A stretch of 64,000 bases of DNA, taken from NCBI RefSeq assembly GCF_030818795.1, contig NZ_JAUTAY010000001.1:434001-498000 (forward strand), written 5' to 3'. The position numbers and the translations under genes are program-made. The notes under the pieces are model-generated. The model made no database searches. It saw only the letters and a program-made list of their open reading frames with translations, and was not told the origin of the DNA. The DNA is from Microbacterium sp. SORGH_AS_0862. GTDB taxonomy: Bacteria > Actinomycetota > Actinomycetes > Actinomycetales > Microbacteriaceae. Positions within the stretch are counted from its first letter, which is position 1; each line of letters opens with the position of its first letter. Positions 57,633 to 64,000 of the stretch are shown one piece after another.

Positions 57633-58271
57633 ATGACCGCAGCCAACCTCGAGACCCTGACCGCGTGGATCTCCGGCTTCCGCGATCAGATCGTCCAACA
57701 CCAGGCAGAGCTCACCGAACTCGACTCCGTCATCGGCGACGCCGATCACGGCTCCAACATGGCGCGCGGCATGGAGGCGGTCGTGGCGGCGGTGAAGGCC
57801 ACGCCGCCGACGGATGCGGCGGCGCTGTTCAAGACCGTCGGGATGACGCTGGTCTCGACCGTCGGCGGGGCGAGCGGGCCGCTGTACGGCACGTTCTTCC
57901 TCCGCCTCGGGGGCGCCGCGGGCGCCACCTCCGACCTGGACGCCGCCACCCTCGGTGCGGCGCTGCGCGCCGGCGCCGAGGGTGTTCGCACGCGCGGCAA
58001 GGCCGAGCCCGGCGACAAGACGATGCTGGATGCGATGCTTCCCGCCGTCGACGCCTGGGAGACGGCGGTGGCAGCGGGATCGGATCTCGCGGCCGCGGCC
58101 TCCGCGGCGGCCGATGCGGCCGAGGCCGGCCGTGACGCCACGATCCCGCTCGTGGCGCGCAAGGGTCGCGCGAGCTATCTCGGCGAACGGAGCGCGGACC
58201 ATCAGGATCCGGGGGCGACCTCCACGGCGCTGCTGTTCATGACGCTCCGGGACGCGGTGACGGCCGCATGA
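57633..58271 (+). CDS. dhaL: Dihydroxyacetone kinase, DhaL subunit
   Basis: 212 residues. It holds ADP with Mg through Asp residues in IGDADHGSNM (about 35-44) and GDKTMLDA. It accepts phosphate from DhaM and gives it to dihydroxyacetone on DhaK. ATG at 57633, eight bases after dhaK. Its stop overlaps the dhaM start (ATGA). Confidence 0.93.
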   Translation: MTAANLETLTAWISGFRDQIVQHQAELTELDSVIGDADHGSNMARGMEAVVAAVKATPPTDAAALFKTVGMTLVSTVGGASGPLYGTFFLRLGGAAGATSDLDAATLGAALRAGAEGVRTRGKAEPGDKTMLDAMLPAVDAWETAVAAGSDLAAAASAAADAAEAGRDATIPLVARKGRASYLGERSADHQDPGATSTALLFMTLRDAVTAA

Positions 58272-58999
58272 TCGGCTTCGTCGTCGTCTCCCACAGCCGC
58301 CCGCTCGCGGAGGCCGCTGTGGCCCTCGCCACCCAGATGGTGGCGGAGTGCCCGCCCCCGATCGAGATCGCCGCGGGCTCCGCGGACGGCGGATTCGGCA
58401 CCGATGCGGCAGCCATCGCCGCATCCATCGACCGGCTCGACGCGTCCGAAGACGTCGTCGTGTTGATGGATCTCGGCTCCGCCGTGTTGAGCGCCGAGAT
58501 GGCGCTCGAGTTCGTCGAGCGGCCGGATCGCGTGCATCTGAGTCCTGCTCCGTTCGTCGAGGGGCTCGTGGCGGCCGTCGTGCTCGCCGCGACGGGGGCC
58601 GACTGGACGAGCATCCGGGCCGAGCTCGGCGGCGCATACGCGCAGAAGGCGCACCACCTGGAAGTCGGATCCGACGAGTCGGCACCGACACCGTCTGCGC
58701 CCGAACGCGCTCCCGCCGACGACGAGGCGTCCTTCGAGGCGGTCGTCATCAACCCCTCGGGGCTGCACGCGCGGCCCGCCGCGACGTTCGTGAAGACGGC
58801 GGCGCGGTTCGACGCCCTCGTGGAGATCGAGAACGTCGATGCAGGGTCGGGGCCGGTGTCCGCGGCGAGCCTGCTCGCGCTCATCGCGCTGGGCATCGGA
58901 CGCGGGGCCCGCGTCCGGGTACGTGCTCGCGGGCGCGAGGCTCAGCCGGCGATCGACGCGCTGCGCGCCCTCGTCGAAGACGGCTTCGGCGAGGCCTGA
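58268..58999 (+). CDS. dhaM: Phosphotransferase DhaM (EIIA-HPr fusion)
   Basis: 243 residues. An N-terminal PTS EIIA-Man-like domain carries the phospho-His in VVSHSRPLAEA (about residue 9). A C-terminal HPr domain follows, with its active His in GLHARPAATFVK (about 165) after a short Pro/Ala linker. There is no EI domain, so phosphate must come from a separate enzyme I. It phosphorylates ADP on DhaL. Its 3' end overlaps the convergent SorC gene by 58 bases. Confidence 0.92.
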   Translation: MIGFVVVSHSRPLAEAAVALATQMVAECPPPIEIAAGSADGGFGTDAAAIAASIDRLDASEDVVVLMDLGSAVLSAEMALEFVERPDRVHLSPAPFVEGLVAAVVLAATGADWTSIRAELGGAYAQKAHHLEVGSDESAPTPSAPERAPADDEASFEAVVINPSGLHARPAATFVKTAARFDALVEIENVDAGSGPVSAASLLALIALGIGRGARVRVRARGREAQPAIDALRALVEDGFGEA

Positions 59000-59979
59000 A
59001 CCGCCCGAGGGCTGGTGCGCGAGAGGCTCATCAGTCGGCGGGCGACGGTCTCCTCGAGCACCAGGTCGGTGATGAGCCCCGCGGCCAGGGCGCCCTGCAG
59101 CGCGTCGATCTTCGACAGACCCGACATGACGCAGAAGCGCCGGGGGATGCGGCGGACATCGTCGAGGTCCGGGCCGCTGGAGCGCAGATTCAGCGACGGG
59201 ATGTCGGAGGATCCATCGATGCGGTAGAACATGGTCGCGCAGTCCCCGACGACGCCCTCCTGCTCGATCAACGCCAGATCGCGTTGATCGAAGTAGTCGC
59301 CGGAGTAGACGTGGGAGGGGACGGCCGCGCGGGGCGATCCGAGCCCGAATACGAACAGGCCGACGCGACGCTGCATCTGCAGGACGGCACGCACCGACCT
59401 CTCCCGCCACATCGCCTCCTTCGTCGCCGCCTCATCGAAGAGCGCGGGCACCGGGAAATGGTGCACGGAAGCCGACCACGCGGCGCCGAATCGCGAGAGG
59501 ATCTCGCCGGCGTACGGCACACCGAACGTGTGTCCGTTTGCAGCCCCGTTCATCTGCACGACATGCGTGTCGTGGGTGCGTTTGGTCGGGAGGTGGCGGG
59601 CGATGGCCGAGAGCGTCGATCCCCACGCGATGCCGACGGTCATCGAGGAGTCGACGTGCTCGCTCAGGATGCGCGCGGCCGACAGCGCGGTGCGATCGAG
59701 ACGCTCGGCCTCGCCGATGTGACTCGTGGTCGGCACGATGTGCACCGTGATACCGAACCTCTCCGCCAGCCGCTCCTCGATCTGGCTGCGCGCCGCGAGC
59801 GGGGAGTGCACCGAGATCGACACCAGGCCTGTGTCGCGCGCGTGGGAGATCAACCTGGAGACCGAGGAGCGCGAGGTGTGCATCTCCCGCGCGATCGCCT
59901 CCATCGTGAGGTCCTGCAGGTAGTACAGCTGTGCTGCGCGCAGCGCGTCGCGCACCTTCATCGACCCGGCCTCCGCCAT
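58942..59979 (-). CDS. SorC/DeoR-family sugar-binding regulator
   Basis: 345 residues. The N-terminal helix-turn-helix (YYLQDLTMEAIAREMHTSRSSVSRLISHARDTGLV) is followed by the SorC effector domain (VGIAWGSTLSAIARHL, LFVFGLGSPR, VVGDCATMFY). It sits between dhaM and glpD, so it likely controls the glycerol/dihydroxyacetone genes. The likely ligand is a triose or polyol phosphate. The gene is divergent from glpD with a palindrome between. Confidence 0.87.
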   Translation of the reverse strand: MAEAGSMKVRDALRAAQLYYLQDLTMEAIAREMHTSRSSVSRLISHARDTGLVSISVHSPLAARSQIEERLAERFGITVHIVPTTSHIGEAERLDRTALSAARILSEHVDSSMTVGIAWGSTLSAIARHLPTKRTHDTHVVQMNGAANGHTFGVPYAGEILSRFGAAWSASVHHFPVPALFDEAATKEAMWRERSVRAVLQMQRRVGLFVFGLGSPRAAVPSHVYSGDYFDQRDLALIEQEGVVGDCATMFYRIDGSSDIPSLNLRSSGPDLDDVRRIPRRFCVMSGLSKIDALQGALAAGLITDLVLEETVARRLMSLSRTSPRAVQASPKPSSTRARSASIAG

Positions 59980-60005
59980 GATCACCCCTTCGCCCGTCAC
60001 CCCAT

Positions 60006-60023
60006 TCTGCACGTTTGTGCAGA
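60006..60023. promoter_or_regulatory. Palindromic operator between SorC gene and glpD
   Basis: TCTGCAC (60006-60012) and GTGCAGA (60017-60023) form a perfect 7-bp inverted repeat with a four-base GTTT centre. SorC-family proteins commonly bind TGCAC-type palindromes near their own gene, so this is the expected operator for both directions. Confidence 0.55.
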
Positions 60024-60093
60024 GAACTTGCGACGAGTTCCCATTTCCATGCAACCTGCCAAGGTTCCATCGATACGAAAGGTCGACGACGAC

Positions 60094-61803
60094 ATGTCGC
60101 TCTCTCCCTCGCTGCGGCCTCAGGTCGCACAGATCCGCGACGCTCAGGATCTCGACGTTCTCATCGTGGGCGGCGGGATCAACGGCATCGCCACGCTCCG
60201 CGACCTCTCGCTCCAGGGCGTCAAGGCTGCCCTGGTCGAGCGCGGGGACTTCGTCTCCGGCGCGTCGAGCGCATCCAGCCACATGGTGCACGGCGGCGTG
60301 CGCTACCTTGAGAACGGCGAGTTCCGCCTTGTGAAGGAGGCGGTCACCGAACGCAACGCGCTCCTGAAGACGGCCCCGCACTACGTCCGGCCGCTGCCGA
60401 CGACGATCCCGATCTTCAAGACGTTCTCGGGGATCCTGTCCGCGCCCTTCCGACTGCTGGTCACACACGGACGCGGCAAGCCCAACGAGCGCGGTGCGCT
60501 GCTGATCAAGATCGGCCTCGTGATCTACGACACCTTCTCGCGAGACGGCGGCTCCGTCCCGCGGCACCGGTTCGTGGGCAAGAAGAAGTCGCTCGCCGAC
60601 TTCCCCAAGATGAACGAGGGGCTCGCCTACACGGCCACCTACTACGACGCCTCCATGCACGATCCCGAGCGCCTCGCGCTGGATGTGCTCTCGGACGGGC
60701 TCGAGGACGGCTCCGCGATGGCCGCGAACTACGTGACGGCGATCGGCGCGGACGAGAGCGGCGTCCTGCTGCGCGACGAGGTCACCGGCACCGAGTTCAC
60801 CGTGGCGGCCAAGGTCGTGCTCAACACGTCGGGACCGTGGACGGACCTCACCAACGCCGCCCTCGGCACCCCGACCCGCTACATGGGTGGGACCAAGGGC
60901 TCGCACATCGTCCTCGACAACCCGGAGCTGCTTGCGGCCACGCGCGGTCGGGAGATCTTCTTCGAGCACTCGGACGGGCGCATCGTGCTGATCTACCCCC
61001 TCAAGGGCCGCGTGCTCGTCGGCACCACCGACATCGACGCAGACCCCTCCAAAAAGGTCACCTGCACCGACGACGAGATCCAGTACTTCTTCGATCTCGT
61101 GCGCCACGTCTTCCCGACGATCGAGGTCAACCGGTCTCAGATCGTCTACACCTTCTCCGGCATCCGCCCGCTGCCGCGTCACGACGACACGGCTCCCGGT
61201 TTCGTCTCCCGTGATTACCGGATCGTCGACGGCACGCTGGGCACGACCCCGACCCTGAGCCTGGTCGGCGGCAAGTGGACCACCTTCCGCGCCCTGGCGG
61301 AGCACCTCAGCACCCGTGCACTCGAGAAGCTCGGCCGTACGCACCGTGTGAGCACGCAGGGCCTGGCGATCGGCGGCGGCAAGGGCTACCCGATGACCCC
61401 GGAGGCCCGCCGCGCGTGGGTCGCCGAGCGTAGCGGACGTCACTCGGCATCCCTCGTGCTCAGTCTGCTGGACCGCTACGGCACGCGCGCCGAGGCCGTC
61501 CTCGCGGACCTCCCGGCGCAGCCGACTGAGCTCGAGCACGCGCACGGCTACTTCCGCGAGGAACTCGCCTACCTCGCGCGCACCGAGCAGGTCGTCCACC
61601 TCATCGACCTGCTGCTGCGCCGCACCGACATCGCGTTCGTGGGCGGGGTGAGCTCGGCCACCCTCCAGGAGGCCGCCGAGGCGATCGCCGAGCCGCTCGG
61701 GTGGGACGAGGCCCGCGTGAGCGAAGAGGTCGCTCACGCCACCCAGGTTCTTCGGGAGGACCACCGTATCGACCTCGCTGAGGGCGGACGACTGGCTTCC
61801 TGA
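60094..61803 (+). CDS. glpD: Glycerol-3-phosphate dehydrogenase
   Basis: 569 residues, FAD-dependent and membrane-associated. It oxidises glycerol 3-phosphate to dihydroxyacetone phosphate, feeding quinones. FAD motif VLIVGGGINGIATLRD; the active region has SSASSHMVHGGVRYLE; GTTDIDADP and SLVGGKWTTFR follow. ATG 60094 begins close to the FAD motif; an alternative ATG lies at 60049. It completes glycerol use with glpF and glpK. Confidence 0.93.
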   Translation: MSLSPSLRPQVAQIRDAQDLDVLIVGGGINGIATLRDLSLQGVKAALVERGDFVSGASSASSHMVHGGVRYLENGEFRLVKEAVTERNALLKTAPHYVRPLPTTIPIFKTFSGILSAPFRLLVTHGRGKPNERGALLIKIGLVIYDTFSRDGGSVPRHRFVGKKKSLADFPKMNEGLAYTATYYDASMHDPERLALDVLSDGLEDGSAMAANYVTAIGADESGVLLRDEVTGTEFTVAAKVVLNTSGPWTDLTNAALGTPTRYMGGTKGSHIVLDNPELLAATRGREIFFEHSDGRIVLIYPLKGRVLVGTTDIDADPSKKVTCTDDEIQYFFDLVRHVFPTIEVNRSQIVYTFSGIRPLPRHDDTAPGFVSRDYRIVDGTLGTTPTLSLVGGKWTTFRALAEHLSTRALEKLGRTHRVSTQGLAIGGGKGYPMTPEARRAWVAERSGRHSASLVLSLLDRYGTRAEAVLADLPAQPTELEHAHGYFREELAYLARTEQVVHLIDLLLRRTDIAFVGGVSSATLQEAAEAIAEPLGWDEARVSEEVAHATQVLREDHRIDLAEGGRLAS

Positions 61804-61809
61804 GAGAAC

Positions 61810-61841
61810 GTGCGGGCGCGCCCTCTGGTGCGCGCCCGCAC
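61810..61841. terminator. Hairpin downstream of glpD
   Basis: GTGCGGGCGCGC (61810-61821) pairs perfectly with GCGCGCCCGCAC (61830-61841) over an eight-base loop, starting seven bases after the glpD stop. It likely ends or attenuates glpD transcription before glpF. Confidence 0.65.
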
Positions 61842-61922
61842 ACCCGCTCTAGTTTCAGAGCAACCCGATATCCCGCCGCACGAAGGGCGACAGGCGGGCA
61901 TCACTGAAAGGTCAATGAAGAC

Positions 61923-62681
61923 ATGAACGAAGTCAATCTCGGTTTGTACTTCCTCTCCGAAACCGTGGGAACGGCGATGCTGCTGTTGCTCGGTTGCGGT
62001 GTGGTGGCGAACGTCGCTCTGGCGAAGACGAAGGGCAACGGCGGCGGATTCCTCCTCGTCAACTGGGGCTGGGGCCTCGCGGTCTTCGCCGGCGTCATCG
62101 CCTCAGCGTACTCCGGTGCACAGCTGAACCCGGCCGTGTCCATCGGTCTTCTCGTGCACGGCGACATCAGCGGTGTGCAGTTCGCGATCGCGGTGCTCGC
62201 CCAGATGCTGGGTGCGATCATCGGTGCCGTCCTGTGCTGGGTCGCCTACAAGCAGCACTTCGACGACGAGCCCGACCCTGCGAACAAGCTCGGGGTCTTC
62301 TCGACGGGCCCGGCGATCCGCTCGTACGGCTGGAACCTCATGACGGAGATCATCGCGACCTTCGTGCTCGTGTTCGTCATCTTCGGATTCCGTGACTACG
62401 GTGTCGCCGACATCGGCGTTCCCGGTGGCCTCGGCGGCCTCGCCGCCGTGCCGGTGGCCCTGCTCGTGGTCGGCATCGGCGCCTCGCTCGGTGGCCCGAC
62501 CGGATACGCGATCAACCCTGCGCGCGACCTCGGCCCGCGCATCGCTCACGCCATCCTGCCCATCAAGGGCAAGGGCTCCAGCGACTGGTCGTACTCGTGG
62601 GTGCCGGTCGTCGGCCCGCTCATCGGCGGCACGCTCGCCGGCCTGCTCGCACCGCTCCTGCTGGGCTTCGTCGCGGCCTGA
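61923..62681 (+). CDS. glpF: Glycerol uptake facilitator (aquaglyceroporin)
   Basis: 252 residues with six helices and two half-helices. The first NPA box is in AQLNPAVS and the second in INPARDLGPR, whose aspartate after NPAR is the aquaglyceroporin mark. It admits glycerol by facilitated diffusion. GAAAGG precedes the ATG. glpK follows after 84 bases. Confidence 0.93.
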   Translation: MNEVNLGLYFLSETVGTAMLLLLGCGVVANVALAKTKGNGGGFLLVNWGWGLAVFAGVIASAYSGAQLNPAVSIGLLVHGDISGVQFAIAVLAQMLGAIIGAVLCWVAYKQHFDDEPDPANKLGVFSTGPAIRSYGWNLMTEIIATFVLVFVIFGFRDYGVADIGVPGGLGGLAAVPVALLVVGIGASLGGPTGYAINPARDLGPRIAHAILPIKGKGSSDWSYSWVPVVGPLIGGTLAGLLAPLLLGFVAA

Positions 62682-62695
62682 TCCGTCCCACTCCC

Positions 62696-62726
62696 GGGTG
62701 GGCGGCGCATCCGTGCGCCCCCACCC
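62696..62726. terminator. Hairpin between glpF and glpK
   Basis: A G-rich arm starting at 62696 pairs imperfectly with a C-rich arm ending at 62726. It may attenuate read-through into glpK. No T tract follows. Confidence 0.35.
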
Positions 62727-62765
62727 TCCCCACCATCCGAACCAACAGACAAGGAAGTCCATCCA

Positions 62766-64000
62766 ATGGCTGACTACGTCCTCGCCATCGACCAGGGAAC
62801 CACCTCGACGCGCGCGATGATCTTCGACCGCAAGGGAAGCGTGATCTCCGTCGGGCAGAAGGAGCACGAGCAGATCTTCCCGAAGGCGGGCTGGGTCGAG
62901 CACGACCCCGCCGAGATCTGGCGCAACACCCAGGAGGTCATCGGCCTCGCGCTGAGCCGCGCCGACATCACCCGCCACGACATCGCCGCGATCGGCATCA
63001 CCAACCAGCGTGAGACCGCGGTGGTCTGGGACAAGAACACCGGAAAGCCCGTCTACAACGCGATCGTCTGGCAGGACACCCGCACGCAGTCGATCGTCGA
63101 CCGTCTCGCCGACGGCGACACCGACCGCTACAAGGACATCGTGGGCCTGCCGCTGGCCACGTACTTCTCCGGAACCAAGATCGTGTGGATCCTCGAGAAC
63201 GTCGAGGGTGCGCGCGAGAAGGCGGAGGCCGGCGACCTGATCTTCGGCACGACCGACACGTGGGTGCTCTGGAACCTCACCGGCGGTACCGAGGGCGGCG
63301 TGCACGCGACCGACGTCACCAACGCCAGCCGGACGCTGTTCATGGACCTCGAGACGCTGCAGTGGCGCGACGACATCCTCGCCGACTTCGGCGTGCCGCG
63401 CTCGATGATGCCGGAGATCCGCTCCTCCTCCGAGGTCTATGGCACCGCCGAGTCCTCCTCGCTGCTGCGTGAGACCCCGGTCGCCGGCATCCTGGGCGAC
63501 CAGCAGGCCGCCACCTTCGGTCAGGCGGCATACGACCCGGGTGAGAGCAAGAACACGTACGGCACCGGCAACTTCCTGATCTTCCAGACCGGTGAGGAGA
63601 TCGTCCGCTCCAAGAACGGGCTGCTGACGACCCTCGGCTACAAGCTCGGCGACGGCCCGGCGCACTACGCGCTCGAGGGTTCGATCGCCGTCACCGGTTC
63701 CCTCATCCAGTGGCTGCGCGACCAGCTCGGCATCATCTCTTCCGCACCCGAGGTCGAGAAGCTCGCCGAGAGCGTCGAGGACAACGGCGGCGTGTACTTC
63801 GTGCCGGCCTTCTCGGGCCTGTTCGCTCCGTACTGGCGCCCGGATGCCCGTGGCGCGATCGTCGGCATGACCCGATACGTGAACAAGGGCCACATCGCCC
63901 GGGCCGCCCTCGAGGCGACGGCCTTCCAGTCGCGCGAGGTGCTCGACGCGGTCAACGCCGACTCCGGTGTCGACCTCACCGAGCTCAAGGTCGACGGCGG
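62766..64000 (+). CDS. glpK: Glycerol kinase (3' end beyond window)
   Basis: About 411 residues are visible, and the rest lies beyond base 64000. It phosphorylates glycerol with [14 protein letters not shown] at the N terminus holds the phosphate-binding loop. [20 protein letters not shown] and [17 protein letters not shown] follow in family order. An AAGGAAG precedes the ATG. It acts with GlpF and GlpD. Confidence 0.95.
   Translation, partial: MADYVLAIDQGTTSTRAMIFDRKGSVISVGQKEHEQIFPKAGWVEHDPAEIWRNTQEVIGLALSRADITRHDIAAIGITNQRETAVVWDKNTGKPVYNAIVWQDTRTQSIVDRLADGDTDRYKDIVGLPLATYFSGTKIVWILENVEGAREKAEAGDLIFGTTDTWVLWNLTGGTEGGVHATDVTNASRTLFMDLETLQWRDDILADFGVPRSMMPEIRSSSEVYGTAESSSLLRETPVAGILGDQQAATFGQAAYDPGESKNTYGTGNFLIFQTGEEIVRSKNGLLTTLGYKLGDGPAHYALEGSIAVTGSLIQWLRDQLGIISSAPEVEKLAESVEDNGGVYFVPAFSGLFAPYWRPDARGAIVGMTRYVNKGHIARAALEATAFQSREVLDAVNADSGVDLTELKVDG

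Noticed and set aside
58942..61764. Minus-strand frame extending from the SorC gene across glpD
   Set aside because: Only the part up to 59979 is a SorC protein; the rest is antisense to glpD.

Overview
The window is high-GC, gene-dense chromosomal DNA from an actinobacterium, most likely a Microbacteriaceae member and possibly Microbacterium. The support is strong G/C bias at third codon positions, many GTG starts, ATGA/GTGA stop-start overlaps, an actinobacterial-type 6-phosphofructokinase, a fused EIIA-HPr DhaM, and the nusA-ylxR-infB-rbfA / truB-ribF block. The genus is an inference. No rRNA, tRNA, prophage or CRISPR array was seen, and no gap between genes exceeds 300 bases.

Layout. 1-5.3 kb: end of a fumarylacetoacetate hydrolase-family gene, a DUF4190-like membrane protein, aspartate ammonia-lyase, a calcineurin-like phosphoesterase, and a PiT phosphate transporter with PHO-box-like repeats upstream. 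5.3-12.3 kb: a sugar island. It has an ABC importer (binding lipoprotein and two permeases), a TIM-barrel isomerase/epimerase and a Gfo/Idh/MocA oxidoreductase on the minus strand, divergent from a pyranose-oxidase-type GMC flavoenzyme. Together they suggest uptake and 3-oxidation of a glycoside. 12.3-16.8 kb: oligopeptidase B, then a DUF559/Vsr-like nuclease gene bracketed by two 75-bp composite repeats arranged as mirror images, then pfkA. 16.9-24.5 kb: a SNF2 helicase, a lipoprotein, a CopA-type copper ATPase with a CsoR-like operator, a DHA2-family MFS exporter and ribF. 24.5-33 kb: membrane proteins, truB, a P-loop kinase, mutY, a flavodoxin, rbfA, infB, ylxR (needs a +1 frameshift) and nusA. 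33-38.3 kb: a membrane-anchored lipase, two membrane proteins and proS.

38.4-41.8 kb: a tandem duplication of an ECF sigma factor plus membrane sensor pair, one sensor copy being frameshifted. 42-43.7 kb: a GntR regulator and ACC deaminase. 43.9-54.7 kb: the ispG-rip-dxr block of the non-mevalonate pathway, split by opposite-strand genes: a PhzE-like anthranilate synthase behind a trp-type attenuator, an orphan Mur ligase, and pyruvate formate-lyase with its activase behind a DosR-like palindrome. 54.7-64 kb: an FKBP lipoprotein, an acyltransferase, and a glycerol/dihydroxyacetone locus (dhaKLM, a SorC-family regulator, glpD, glpF and the start of glpK).

Most notable are the DUF559 gene with mirrored palindromic flanks, the pyranose-oxidase sugar island, the trp attenuator on a PhzE-like gene, the CTT-C frameshift in ylxR, and the duplicated ECF modules.
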